Shown: piece after piece, positions 24,912 through 33,300 of the stretch
How positions within the stretch are numbered: the stretch's first letter is position 1
How the letters are laid out: the number at the start of each line of letters is the position of its first letter
Assembly: GCF_001279585.1 (NCBI RefSeq)
Contig: NZ_LGEC01000084.1
Coordinates: 25,756-89,755 of the forward strand
Source: Nocardiopsis sp. NRRL B-16309
GTDB lineage: Bacteria > Actinomycetota > Actinomycetes > Streptosporangiales > Streptosporangiaceae
Direction: 5' to 3'
DNA length: 64,000 bases
Position numbers and translations under genes: made by a program
Notes under the pieces: model-generated
Database searches by the model: none
Told to the model about the DNA's origin: nothing
What the model saw: only the letters and a program-made list of their open reading frames with translations

Positions 24912-26858
24912 TCAGTCGGCCAGCGCGCCGTCGATGGCGGTCATCAGGCTGCCGTCGGCGTCGTCACCGTCGATGGACCAGACCATCACGCCGCCGAGGC
25001 CGTTGGCCTGGGCCCAGTCGGTCTTCTGGGTCATCGACGTCTCGTCGTCGTAGGTCCAGAACGTGGTGCCGTCGTAGAGCCAGGCCGTCCCGGAGGCGTC
25101 GTCCCGGTACAGGTCGAAGCCGCTCAGGTCCTTGATCACCTTCCAGTCGTCGATGCCCTCCTCGTAGGTGCCGCCCGCGGGTCCGGTGCCGGTCTGGAAG
25201 AGCCCGTTCCCGTCGGGTCCGGCGGGGACGCCCGTCCAGCCGCGGCTGTAGAACGGCACGCCCAGCAGCATGTCGTCGGGGCTCACCCCGTAGTCGAGGT
25301 AGGTCTGGATGGTCGTCTCCGTGGAGAAGATGTCCGGACCCGGGTCGCCCGGCGTCTCCAGGAGGTTGGACTGGTGGTTCGTCGTGTCCTCCCAGCCGCC
25401 GTGGTAGTCGTACCCCTGCACCGTGATGAAGTCGAAGTTGGGCATGAGCTGGTCCAGCTCGTAGCCGAGGTCGATCTTCTCCGGGTCGGCGGGCATGAAC
25501 GAGGTCAGCTCGTACTGGCGGCCGGTCTCGGCCTCCAGGACGTCCATCTGGTCGCGGAACTCCTGCACGAGGGCGGTGAAGTTCTCCCGGTCCTCGGGGC
25601 GCACGGTGTTGTGCTCGTGCCCGGAGGAGGCGGGCCACTCCCAGTCGAGGTCGATGCCGTCGAAGACGCCCTCGGCCGCGCCCGGGCCGCCCGCGCCGTC
25701 GAAGAGCGGCAGGTTGCCGCGCAGGTACTGGTCGATGCACGAGGAGACCATCCGCTCGCGCGACTCCGCGGTCAGGGCCGCGTCGGAGAAGTGCTCCGAC
25801 CAGGTCCAGCCGCCCAGGGACAGGTTGACCCTCAGGTCCGGGTACAGCTCCTTGAGCTCGCGCAGCTGGTTGAAGTTGCCGCGCAGGTCCTGGTCCCAGG
25901 TGTCGCCGACGCCGTCGACGCTCTGGTCGGCGGTGAAGGAGCGCCCGTAGTCGGCCCAGGCGTCGCCCTCGCCCAGCTGGTTGGCCATGAAGCACTCGCC
26001 GTTGGCGTTGATGTTGCCGAAGGCGTAGTTGATGTGCGTGAGCTTCTCCGCGGTGCCGGAGGACACCAGGTCCTGGACGAGGTAGCCGCGGTCGTAGATG
26101 CCCCACTGGGTGAAGTACGCCACCCGGCGTTCGTCCACGGGTGTACCGGTGTCCGCCTCGTCGGTGGTGGCGGTGACCGGTCCGCTCTCCGGACCCCGGT
26201 TGTTGGAGGTGTCGTAGGCGCGGACGGTGAAGGTGTACTCGGTGGCGGGGTCCAGTCCGGTGACGGTGGCGCTGGTGCCGGTCACCGCGCGCACGACCTC
26301 GCCGCCCGAGAGCACCTCGTACCCGGCGACGGCCACGTTGTCGGTGGCCGCGCCCCACTCCAGGGACACCGTGCCGGAGGTGGTGCCCGCGACGGTCGGG
26401 TCGGAGGGCGCGCCGGGCGCCTCGGTGTCGGGGGTCCCGGGCTCGCCGGAGCACGAGCCGCCGTTGAGGGAGCAGTCGACCGGGGCGGTCTCCCCACCGG
26501 AGTGCGTGCCGTTCCAGCCGATGGAGTAGGTCCCGCCGGCGGGCACGCTCGCGCCCCAGCTGGGGTTGGAGATCGTGTGGGTGTCGCCGGAACTGCTGTG
26601 GGTGGCGTTCCACAGGCTGGTGATGGTGGTGCCCTCGGGGAGGGTGATGTCGATGGACCACTGGTCGAGCGCGGCGTCGGAGCCGTTGTCGATGGTGAGC
26701 TGGCCGCCGTAGCCGCTGTCCCAGCGGCTCGTCTCGACGTAGGTCACGGTGATGTCGGTGGTGTCGGCCGCGGCGGGGGAGGCCGCCAGGCCCGCGGGGA
26801 CGATGAGGAGGGCCGCGGCGAGGGCGGCCAGCCGGGTCCTGAGTCGTGTGGATCTCAC
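24912..26858 (-). CDS. Secreted GH18 chitinase with CBM2-like and FnIII domains
   Basis: A 648-residue exported enzyme that hydrolyses chitin. Order: signal peptide (cleavage near SPAAADTT, about residue 31), a CBM2-type carbohydrate-binding module (~33-135, with conserved Trp and the NPSWGASVPAGGTYSIGWNGTHSG region), a Pro/Gly linker, a fibronectin type III domain (~145-235) and a GH18 barrel (~245-648). The catalytic DxxDxDxE motif is DGIDLDWEW at residues 400-408, with Glu407 as acid. It carries an insertion with YHGGWEDTTNHQSNL, typical of subfamily A-like chitinases. The gene is monocistronic. Confidence 0.93.
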   Translation of the reverse strand: MRSTRLRTRLAALAAALLIVPAGLAASPAAADTTDITVTYVETSRWDSGYGGQLTIDNGSDAALDQWSIDITLPEGTTITSLWNATHSSSGDTHTISNPSWGASVPAGGTYSIGWNGTHSGGETAPVDCSLNGGSCSGEPGTPDTEAPGAPSDPTVAGTTSGTVSLEWGAATDNVAVAGYEVLSGGEVVRAVTGTSATVTGLDPATEYTFTVRAYDTSNNRGPESGPVTATTDEADTGTPVDERRVAYFTQWGIYDRGYLVQDLVSSGTAEKLTHINYAFGNINANGECFMANQLGEGDAWADYGRSFTADQSVDGVGDTWDQDLRGNFNQLRELKELYPDLRVNLSLGGWTWSEHFSDAALTAESRERMVSSCIDQYLRGNLPLFDGAGGPGAAEGVFDGIDLDWEWPASSGHEHNTVRPEDRENFTALVQEFRDQMDVLEAETGRQYELTSFMPADPEKIDLGYELDQLMPNFDFITVQGYDYHGGWEDTTNHQSNLLETPGDPGPDIFSTETTIQTYLDYGVSPDDMLLGVPFYSRGWTGVPAGPDGNGLFQTGTGPAGGTYEEGIDDWKVIKDLSGFDLYRDDASGTAWLYDGTTFWTYDDETSMTQKTDWAQANGLGGVMVWSIDGDDADGSLMTAIDGALAD

Positions 26859-27443
26859 GTGGGGTCTCTCCTGGTACGTGAGCGGATGCGGGGCCCGGTG
26901 CGCCAGATTCCGGTGGCGCCGGGGGAGGGGTGTGCGTCCGGGACTGCGGCGGGTGCTCCGTCGGGCGGGACTCCCCCTCGTGTCACGCCCTCGCGGGGCG
27001 GACGGGGATGCCCCGGCTCGCTCGGAGCCGGTGGGGTGCGGGGCCGGGCGGCGCTCGGGAACGCGTACGCGGCAGGGGCGGCATCGTTCCTCCGGCGGTC
27101 AGGGGAGGGCGGGTGTTCCGTGGTGGTCCGGTGGCGGCCCCGGGCGGTCCGGGGCCGGGAGCGGGGGAGGGGCCGGGAGGCGGGAGCGGGGGGTCGGCGC
27201 GGTCCGTCGCACATCGGTCCGCGCCGACCCCGGCGGCGGTGCTCCCCGGATCAGAGCACCGACACCTCCCGGTCCGGGGTGGCCGGACCGGGGGTCTGCG
27301 GGGCCAGGGATCGGACGTCGCGTCGTTGGTCCGGAGGGCGGTGCCGTCGGGTACGCACGTCGGGGTCTCCTGGGGTGGGGGAACAGCGGGCGGGAGGGGG
27401 ACTCGGGCCGACTGACTCGGTGCCCGAAGCCTCTGACGTGGGG

Positions 27444-27477
27444 CTATAAATTTTTAGGAAACTTAACTAATAATTAC
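27444..27477. promoter_or_regulatory. AT-rich element with TTAGGAAACTTAACTAA motif
   Basis: This is a 34-base island of A and T in otherwise extremely GC-rich DNA. It contains CTATAAATTT and TTAGGAAACTTAACTAA, where TTAG and CTAA are inverted around a central AAACTTAA. From memory, related TTAGGAAAG/CTTTCCTAA elements occur upstream of secreted polysaccharide-degrading enzyme genes in actinomycetes, so a role for the chitinase gene (start ~590 bases away, minus strand) is possible. Neither promoter orientation nor regulator can be fixed from sequence. Confidence 0.4.
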
Positions 27478-27611
27478 GGGTCCCGTCAACGCCCCCGGTT
27501 CGGTTTTCCGCGCCGCGTCCGCCCGCGGAGGGGAACCAGTCGAGCTGGCGGGGTAGGCCAGTCCTTGACCGACGGGTTGTCCCCTTGTGGCCACGCATAG
27601 TCATTGACTCC

Positions 27612-27642
27612 CATGCGCTTGAGTGCTAGCCCCACGCGCATG
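27612..27642 (+). promoter_or_regulatory. Inverted repeat before the MarR-type gene
   Basis: CATGCGC (27612-27618) and GCGCATG (27636-27642) are perfect inverted repeats separated by 17 bases, ending 14 bases before the GTG start of the regulator gene. The position suits autorepression by the MarR-type protein; this is an inference. Confidence 0.35.
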
Positions 27643-27656
27643 ACTAGAGTGACGAC

Positions 27657-28190
27657 GTGGGTAACCCGTTGAATCTTCCGTTCGACCCGATCGAGCGAGC
27701 ACACGACAACTGGACGCACCGCTGGGGGGCCTCGCCCGCCATGGCGGCCGTCACCTCCGTGATGCGTGCGCAGCAGATCCTGATCGGGGAGCTGGACGGC
27801 GCCCTCAAGCCGTTCGGTCTGACCTTCGCCCGCTACGAGGCGCTGGTCCTGCTCACCTTCAGCTCCACCGGCGCGCTGCCGCTGGGCAAGATCGGTGAAC
27901 GCCTCATGGTGCATCCGACCAGCGTCACCAACACCATCGACCGGCTGGAGGGGCAGGGCTTCGTGCGCCGCCTCCCCAACCCGAGCGACGGGCGCGGCGT
28001 GCTGGCCGAGATCACCGACACCGGTCGCGAGGTCACCGAGCGGGCGACGCAGGCCCTGCTCGGCATGGAGTTCGGTCTGAGCTGCTACTCCGACGACGAG
28101 CTCTGGCGCATGCACGAGATGTTCACCAGGCTCAGGGTGGACTTCGGCGACTTCCCCGCGCCCGTCGCGGGGTCCGCCGAGCGGCGCTGA
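27657..28190 (+). CDS. MarR family transcriptional regulator
   Basis: A 177-residue winged-helix protein. The central region has the MarR fold: dimerisation helix (MRAQQILIGELDGALKPFGLTFARYEAL), recognition helix (IGERLMVHPTSVTNTIDRLEGQGFV) and beta-hairpin wing (RRLPNPSDGRGVLAEITDTGREV) with the conserved D-x-R. Such proteins usually repress nearby genes and respond to small ligands. The adjacent downstream mutase gene, with a palindrome at its promoter, is the obvious candidate target. A GTG start with only a weak ribosome-binding site is used. Confidence 0.88.
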   Translation: MGNPLNLPFDPIERAHDNWTHRWGASPAMAAVTSVMRAQQILIGELDGALKPFGLTFARYEALVLLTFSSTGALPLGKIGERLMVHPTSVTNTIDRLEGQGFVRRLPNPSDGRGVLAEITDTGREVTERATQALLGMEFGLSCYSDDELWRMHEMFTRLRVDFGDFPAPVAGSAERR

Positions 28191-28230
28191 GGCCCCTCTC
28201 CGGTCCGAGTGGCGCCAGGGCTTCCGCCCC

Positions 28231-28259
28231 TGTACATATTTAGTTGGACGTCCTACTAT
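28231..28259 (+). promoter_or_regulatory. Promoter and palindromic operator of the mutase gene
   Basis: TGTACA (28231-28236) and TACTAT (28254-28259) are spaced by 17 bases and form a credible -35/-10 pair. The initiation point predicted from the -10 box falls at or next to the ATG at 28267, so the mRNA would be leaderless; the lack of a good ribosome-binding sequence agrees. Overlapping spacer and -10 box is the near-perfect palindrome TAGTTGGAC/GTCCTACTA (28241-28258, one mismatch), a likely repressor site. Confidence 0.6.
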
Positions 28260-28266
28260 CTGGGGT

Positions 28267-29997
28267 ATGGCGAACACCACGAGCGACCCCTCCAACGGCG
28301 GCGGGGCCGACGACATCGAGGCCGGGCGCGACCGCTGGCAGCGCCGCTACGACGCCGCGCGCAAGCGGGACGCCGACTTCACCTCCCTGTCCGGGCGCCC
28401 GCTGGAGCCGGCCTACGGGCCGCGCCCGGGGGCGGAGGTCCCCGGCTTCGAGCGCATCGGCTGGCCGGGCGAGTACCCCTACACGCGCGGCCTGTACCCC
28501 ACGGGCTACCGGGGCCGGGCCTGGACGATCCGGCAGTTCGCCGGCTTCGGCAACGCGCGCCAGACCAACGAGCGCTACAAGATGATCCTCGCCAACGGGG
28601 GCGGCGGACTCTCCGTGGCCTTCGACATGCCCACCCTCATGGGCTACGACTCCGACTCGCCGCAGGCCCTGGGCGAGGTCGGGCACTGCGGCGTGGCCAT
28701 CGACTCGGTCGCCGACATGGACCTGCTCTTCGACGGCATCCCGCTGGGCGAGACCACCACGTCGATGACGATCAGCGGCCCGGCCATCCCGGCGTTCTGC
28801 ATGTACCTGGTCGCCGCCGAGCGCCAGGGCGTGGACATCGGCACGCTCAACGGCACGCTCCAGACCGACATCTTCAAGGAGTACATCGCCCAGAAGGAGT
28901 GGCTGTACCCGCCCGAACCGCACCTGCGGCTCATCGGCGACCTGATGGAGTACTGCGCCGAGCACATTCCGGCGTTCAAGCCGCTGTCGGTGTCGGGCTA
29001 CCACATCCGCGAGGCGGGGGCCACGGCCGCGCAGGAGCTGGCCTACACGCTGGCCGACGGGTTCGGGTACGTGGAGCTGGGGCTCTCGCGCGGACTGGAG
29101 GTCGACCGGTTCGCGCCGGGGCTGTCGTTCTTCTTCGACGCCCACATCGACTTCTTCGAGGAGATCGCCAAGTTCCGCGCCGCCCGCCGCATCTGGGCGC
29201 GCTGGATCCGCGACACCTACGGGGCCACGAGCGAGAAGGCCCAGTGGCTGCGGTTCCACACCCAGACCGCGGGGGTCTCGCTCACCGCGCAGCAGCCCTA
29301 CAACAACGTGGTGCGCACGGCCGTGGAGGCGCTCGCCGCGGTGCTCGGCGGGACCAACTCCCTGCACACCAACGCGCTCGACGAGACCCTCGCCCTGCCC
29401 ACCGAGCAGTCGGCGGAGATCGCGCTGCGCACCCAGCAGGTGCTCATGGAGGAGACCGGCGTCGTCAACGTCGCCGACCCGCTGGGCGGATCGTGGTACC
29501 TGGAGGCGCTCACCGACGAGATCGAGGCGGAGGCGGAGAAGATCTTCGCCCACATCCTGCGGATGGGCGGGGGCCGGGACGCCGAGCACACGATCGGCCC
29601 GATGACCTCGGGCATCCTGGCGGGGATCGAGAACGGCTACTTCAGCTCCGAGATCGCCGAGTCGGCCTTCCAGTACCAGCAGGCGCTGGAGAAGGGCGAC
29701 AAGCGCATCGTCGGCGTCAACTGCCACACCAGCACCGTCTCCGGCGAGCTGGACATCCTCAAGATCAGCCATGAGGTGGAGCACGAGCAGAAGCGGGTGC
29801 TCACCGAGCGCCGACGCGAGCGCGACGGCGCGGCCGTGGACCGGGCCCTGGCCCGGCTCCTGGAGGGCGTGCGCGCCGACGACGGCAACCTGATCCCGCT
29901 CATCATGGACGCCGCCCGCGCGGAGGCCTCGCTCGGCGAGATCTGCGCCACCATGGGCGAGGAGTTCGGGACCTACACGGAGGACCCGCAGTTCTGA
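28267..29997 (+). CDS. icmA: Isobutyryl-CoA mutase-type acyl-CoA mutase, large subunit
   Basis: A 576-residue TIM-barrel subunit of an adenosylcobalamin-dependent acyl-CoA mutase without a B12-binding domain, so a small IcmB-like partner must be encoded elsewhere. Motifs include GWPGEYPYTRGLYPTGYRGR, WTIRQFAGFGNARQTNERYK, SVSGYHIREAGATA and QQPYNNVVRT. At the place where methylmalonyl-CoA mutase has its substrate-carboxylate-binding Arg (FMVRNT) this protein has Gln209 (EYIAQKEW), as in isobutyryl-CoA mutase. It therefore probably interconverts isobutyryl- and n-butyryl-CoA, linking valine and butyrate metabolism to polyketide precursors. Synteny with Streptomyces icmA agrees. Confidence 0.85.
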   Translation: MANTTSDPSNGGGADDIEAGRDRWQRRYDAARKRDADFTSLSGRPLEPAYGPRPGAEVPGFERIGWPGEYPYTRGLYPTGYRGRAWTIRQFAGFGNARQTNERYKMILANGGGGLSVAFDMPTLMGYDSDSPQALGEVGHCGVAIDSVADMDLLFDGIPLGETTTSMTISGPAIPAFCMYLVAAERQGVDIGTLNGTLQTDIFKEYIAQKEWLYPPEPHLRLIGDLMEYCAEHIPAFKPLSVSGYHIREAGATAAQELAYTLADGFGYVELGLSRGLEVDRFAPGLSFFFDAHIDFFEEIAKFRAARRIWARWIRDTYGATSEKAQWLRFHTQTAGVSLTAQQPYNNVVRTAVEALAAVLGGTNSLHTNALDETLALPTEQSAEIALRTQQVLMEETGVVNVADPLGGSWYLEALTDEIEAEAEKIFAHILRMGGGRDAEHTIGPMTSGILAGIENGYFSSEIAESAFQYQQALEKGDKRIVGVNCHTSTVSGELDILKISHEVEHEQKRVLTERRRERDGAAVDRALARLLEGVRADDGNLIPLIMDAARAEASLGEICATMGEEFGTYTEDPQF

Positions 29998-30081
29998 GAG
30001 GTCCGTGCCGGCGAACGGGTGCAGGGGGCTCCCCGCGGGGAGCCCTCCGCTGTGCGCGGTCCGGTTTGTCGTCGTACGCCG
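29859..30081 (+). repeat. Mutase 3' end segment, copy 1 of a dispersed duplication
   Basis: Bases 29859-29901 (inside the mutase gene, encoding LEGVRADDGNLI) and 30013-30081 (downstream of its stop) recur joined together at 35906-36017 with about 8 mismatches in 112 bases. This copy is the intact one: it keeps the ~110 bases that encode the last ~32 residues and the stop codon, which are missing from the other copy. Confidence 0.85.
30026..30045 (+). terminator. Terminator of the mutase gene
   Basis: A perfect 20-base palindrome (GGGCTCCCCG and its complement) lies 28 bases after the stop codon. The same palindrome, extended to 24 bases, is found in the second copy of this segment after the histidine kinase gene. 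Confidence 0.7.
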
Positions 30082-30118
30082 GGCCCCGGCACGCGTGCCC
30101 GAGCTCGCTCCCGGCACA

Positions 30119-30152
30119 CGGCGACCCGCCGCCCCCGGGTGGCGGGTCGCCG
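30119..30152 (-). terminator. Terminator of the efflux operon
   Basis: A 12-base-pair stem (CGGCGACCCGCC and complement) with a ten-base loop lies 27 bases after the permease stop codon on the minus strand. Confidence 0.6.
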
Positions 30153-30179
30153 CCGGTGCGGCGGTGGACGGGGCTCGTC

Positions 30180-31412
30180 TCACGCAGCGCCCAGGGCCTC
30201 CGTGGGGTGCAGGGCCGCGGCCCGCATGGCGGGCACCAGCCCGGCGACCGCGCCGATCAGGACGGTGGCGACCACCGCACCCGCCCCCGCCCACCAGGGC
30301 AGGACCACCGGCCAGCCGCGCAGCACCGCGTACCCCGCGGTGGCCAGACCGCCCAGCACCACTCCGAACACACCGCCCAGCGCGGACAGCGTCATCGCCT
30401 CCACCAGGAACTGAACGCGGACGTCGCGCCGGGTGGCGCCCAGGGCCCGGCGCAGGCCGATCTCGCCCCGCCGCTCCAACACCGAGATCACCATGGTGTT
30501 GGCCACCCCCACGCCTCCCACCAGCAGGGCCACGGCGCCCAGCCCCAGCAGCAGCCCCTGGAAGGTCTGGTCCGCGGCCTGCCGCGCCTCCAGCGCGTCC
30601 GAGGGCCGGGACACCTCGACCTCGTTCGGGTGCTCCGGGTTGGCGTTGCGCCCCACCTCCTCCCGGACCCGCTCCACGTGGTCGGGGTCGATCCGCACAT
30701 AGACCGCGGACGCCTCGCCCGGCGCTCCGAGCAGGTCCTCGGCGACCGCCTGCCCCACCAGCGCCGCGTTCTCCAGTTCGGGAGCCAGCTCCACCCGGTC
30801 CAGTACGCCGACCACGGAGAAGTACGTGTCACCGATGAGTACCAAGGTGTTCGGTGTGATCCGAGTGATGCCCAGCCGCTCGGCCGCCGCGGGCCCGAGC
30901 ACGACCGCCGGGTGCTCGCTCGTGGCCGCGTTCAGCCACGAGCCCTCCGCCACCCGCGTGCGGACCGTGTCCAACAGGTCCAGGTCCACCCCGTAGACGC
31001 CGATCCCGCCCGACTCACCGCTCGGCACGAGGTCGCTGCGGTAGACGCGCGCTCCGTCCACCGACTCCACCTGGGAGGTGTGTTCGACCTCCGGCATCCG
31101 GTCGATGCGGCCCCGCGCCTCCTCGGGGAGGGTGGCGGTGCCCCCGAACAGGTCGCTGCCGGGGGCGACGGTCACGAGGTTGGTGCCCAGCCGCGCGATC
31201 CGCTGGTCCAGTTCGGCCTGGCCGGAGGAGGAGACCCCCACGACCGCGACCATCGCCGCGATCCCGATGGCGATCCCCAGTGCCGACAGCACCACGCGGG
31301 CCGGCCGTGCCCGCAGGCCGCTCGCTCCCGTCCGCAGGCGGTCCGCCGGGGAGAGCCGGGCGGGACGCGGTTGCGCGCGGCGCCGCCGCGACCGCTCGAC
31401 CGCCGCCCTCAT
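30180..31412 (-). CDS. MacB-like ABC transporter permease
   Basis: A 410-residue FtsX/MacB-fold permease. After a basic cytoplasmic start comes one membrane helix (LSALGIAIGIAAMVAVVGVS), a ~200-residue extracytoplasmic domain, then three helices (around LLLGLGAVALLVGGVGVANTM, a second after ALSALGGVFGVVLGG, and the last near the C-terminus). The conserved coupling region ERRGEIGLRRALGATRRDVR is present. Such permeases use ATP hydrolysis to move or extrude substrates by mechanotransmission rather than by a channel. It is last in the operon; its ATG overlaps the ATPase stop in ATGA. Confidence 0.9.
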   Translation of the reverse strand: MRAAVERSRRRRAQPRPARLSPADRLRTGASGLRARPARVVLSALGIAIGIAAMVAVVGVSSSGQAELDQRIARLGTNLVTVAPGSDLFGGTATLPEEARGRIDRMPEVEHTSQVESVDGARVYRSDLVPSGESGGIGVYGVDLDLLDTVRTRVAEGSWLNAATSEHPAVVLGPAAAERLGITRITPNTLVLIGDTYFSVVGVLDRVELAPELENAALVGQAVAEDLLGAPGEASAVYVRIDPDHVERVREEVGRNANPEHPNEVEVSRPSDALEARQAADQTFQGLLLGLGAVALLVGGVGVANTMVISVLERRGEIGLRRALGATRRDVRVQFLVEAMTLSALGGVFGVVLGGLATAGYAVLRGWPVVLPWWAGAGAVVATVLIGAVAGLVPAMRAAALHPTEALGAA

Positions 31413-32155
31413 CGGAGTCCCTCCGTCCGAACGCGCCCGCCGCGGTCGGCCGCCTTGGCGGTCCCGGCCGTGCCGACGGTCGCCTGACCGCCGGAGTCGG
31501 AGACCACGCGCCCGTCGCGCACCTCCACCCGCCGGGGCAGACCGGCGGCCAGCTCCCGGTCGTGCGTGATCACCACCACCGTCACTCCCTGCTCGTGCAG
31601 CTCCTCCAGCACCCGCATCACCGCGTCACCGGACACGGTGTCCAACGCCCCGGTCGGTTCGTCGGCGAGCAACAGCGGCGGAGAACCGACGACGGCCCTG
31701 GCGATGGCCACGCGCTGCTTCTGGCCCCCGGAGAGCTCGTGCGGCCGGTGGTAGGCCCGGTCGGCCAGACCCACCACCTCCAGCGCCCGCAGTGCCCGCC
31801 GCACCCGCACCCGGGCCGGGACGCCCGTGTACAGCAGGCCGTCGGCCACGTTGTCCACGGCGTACACGTTGGGCGCCAGGTGGAACTGCTGGAAGACGAA
31901 ACCGATCGAGCGTGCCCGCAGCGCGGACAGCTGGTCGTCGGTCAGCGCCCCCACGTCGTGGCCGAACACGCGTACCGTGCCCGAGGTCGGCGCGTCCAGC
32001 GTGCCGAGCAGGTTGAGCAGGGTCGACTTGCCCGATCCCGAGGGGCCCGCGATCGCGAGCATCTCCCCGCGGTCGATCCGCAGGTCCACCCCGTCCAGGG
32101 CCCGTACACCGCCCGGGTAGTGGCGGCTCACCCCGGTGAACTCCACGGCGCTCAT
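31409..32155 (-). CDS. ABC transporter ATP-binding protein, MacB/LolD type
   Basis: A 248-residue ATPase with Walker A GPSGSGKST, Q-loop FVFQQFHL, signature LSGGQKQR, Walker B LLLADEPTGALD and switch His in VITHDRELA. The sequence around LSGGQKQRVAIARA and the DEPTGALD wording are typical for the LolD/MacB export group. About 25 extra residues follow the fold (Gly/Thr/Ala-rich). It overlaps the adaptor gene upstream and the permease downstream by four bases each, so the three are co-translated. Confidence 0.92.
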   Translation of the reverse strand: MSAVEFTGVSRHYPGGVRALDGVDLRIDRGEMLAIAGPSGSGKSTLLNLLGTLDAPTSGTVRVFGHDVGALTDDQLSALRARSIGFVFQQFHLAPNVYAVDNVADGLLYTGVPARVRVRRALRALEVVGLADRAYHRPHELSGGQKQRVAIARAVVGSPPLLLADEPTGALDTVSGDAVMRVLEELHEQGVTVVVITHDRELAAGLPRRVEVRDGRVVSDSGGQATVGTAGTAKAADRGGRVRTEGLR

Positions 32156-33300
32156 TCCGGGACCACCACCTCGGTGCCCGCGTCGATCCCCTCGCCGGTG
32201 ACCTCCACCAGGCCGTCGGAGAACCATCCGGTCTCCACCGGGACGTCCTCGACGGCGCTGTCGCCGGACACGACCGACAGCCCGTACCCGCCTCCGGGCA
32301 GGGCGATGAGCGCGCCGACCGGGGCGGTGAGCACGTCCTCCCGCGACTCCCCGCGCGCCAGGACGGTGACCGGAGCCCGGTCGAGGAAGCCCTCCCCGTC
32401 CTCCAGCAGGGTGATGACCACCTCCACGGTCGGTTCCCCGCCTCCGCCGCCCGCCCCGGGCTGTTCCTCCTCCTCGCTGGACTGCGCGACGGTGCCCACG
32501 GACTCCACCTCGCCGTCGACGGTCGTGCCGTCCGGCATCTCGACGGTCACCCCGTCGCCCTCGGCGACCAGATCGCGGTCGCCGACCTCCAGGTCGACCC
32601 GGACGATGCGGCGGGTGGCGGAGGCGGTGAGCAGCGGTGTCGCGGGAGCGACGCTCTCGCCGGCCGCCACCTCGTGCCCGGTCACGCGGACCGGCCCGGG
32701 GGAGTACCAGATCTGGTCGGTGCCGACCGTACCGGTGGCCTCCACGCCCTCGAGGTCCCCCTGCCAGCGCTTGACCGCCTCGGCGGTCAGCCACGTGTAC
32801 TCGTCGTCGACGGTGAAGCCCGCGTATCCCAGCTCCGCCAGGGCCTGTTCGAACTGGCGCACGTCGGGCCCCTCGACACCCGGCTCCAGCGTCCGGTAGG
32901 CGGGTGTGTCGCCTCTGAGCAGGATGACCGGGGCACCGTCGATCTCCCACGCCCGCTGCCCGGCCGAGAGCTCGGCCCCCACCTCCGGCAGCCAGGTGAC
33001 CACACCGTCGGAGCGCGCGAAGAACGAGCCGCCCTCCGCGTACCCGAGGGTGCCGTCCAGGCTCTCCCGCCGGTGCAGGGTCGTGTGCTCCAATGCCGCC
33101 GTGGCCGCGGGGGCGGCGGTCTCCTCCTCCTGGGAGTCCCGCGGCCACCCCCACACCGTCATGGCCGCCCCCGCGCAGAGCACCACCAGGGCGAGCAGTG
33201 CCGCGACCAGCCAGCGGAGCCCGCGGCCGCGACGGGTACCGCGTCGGCGCGGGGGCTCATGCTCCGCCCCGTCGGTCAGGAGTTCGGTGTCCGCGCTCAC
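32152..33300 (-). CDS. Efflux adaptor (HlyD-like) with peptidoglycan-binding domain
   Basis: A 382-residue membrane-anchored extracytoplasmic protein. A basic N-terminus precedes one membrane helix (LRWLVAALLALVVLCAGAAM). Then comes a barrel-sandwich half motif, an inserted peptidoglycan-binding domain (DVRQFEQALAELGYAGFTVDDEYTWLTAEAVKRWQ, in pieces) and beta-barrel parts at the C-terminus. In actinobacteria such adaptors partner MacB-like transporters and can anchor them to the wall. GTG start overlapping the upstream lipoprotein stop (GTGA). It is second of four operon genes. Confidence 0.87.
   Translation of the reverse strand: MSADTELLTDGAEHEPPRRRGTRRGRGLRWLVAALLALVVLCAGAAMTVWGWPRDSQEEETAAPAATAALEHTTLHRRESLDGTLGYAEGGSFFARSDGVVTWLPEVGAELSAGQRAWEIDGAPVILLRGDTPAYRTLEPGVEGPDVRQFEQALAELGYAGFTVDDEYTWLTAEAVKRWQGDLEGVEATGTVGTDQIWYSPGPVRVTGHEVAAGESVAPATPLLTASATRRIVRVDLEVGDRDLVAEGDGVTVEMPDGTTVDGEVESVGTVAQSSEEEEQPGAGGGGGEPTVEVVITLLEDGEGFLDRAPVTVLARGESREDVLTAPVGALIALPGGGYGLSVVSGDSAVEDVPVETGWFSDGLVEVTGEGIDAGTEVVVPE

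Larger units (their letters stand above)
26859..27656 (-). other. Long intergenic region with hairpins, chitinase/MarR divergent control region
   Basis: Nearly 800 bases separate the divergent chitinase and MarR-type genes. No believable gene is present; open frames here are Gly/Arg/Pro-rich shadows. Two strong hairpins occur: 27191-27230 (12-base-pair stem GGGTCGGCGCGG) and 27268-27292 (10-base-pair stem CCCGGTCCGG, loop GGTGG). An AT-rich island at 27444-27477 stands out from the surroundings. The region is long enough to hold a structured 5' leader or a small RNA gene. Confidence 0.5.

Noticed and set aside
26930..27415. Short genes in the chitinase-MarR intergenic region
   Set aside because: Open frames on both strands are Gly/Arg/Pro-rich, lack start signals and overlap hairpins.
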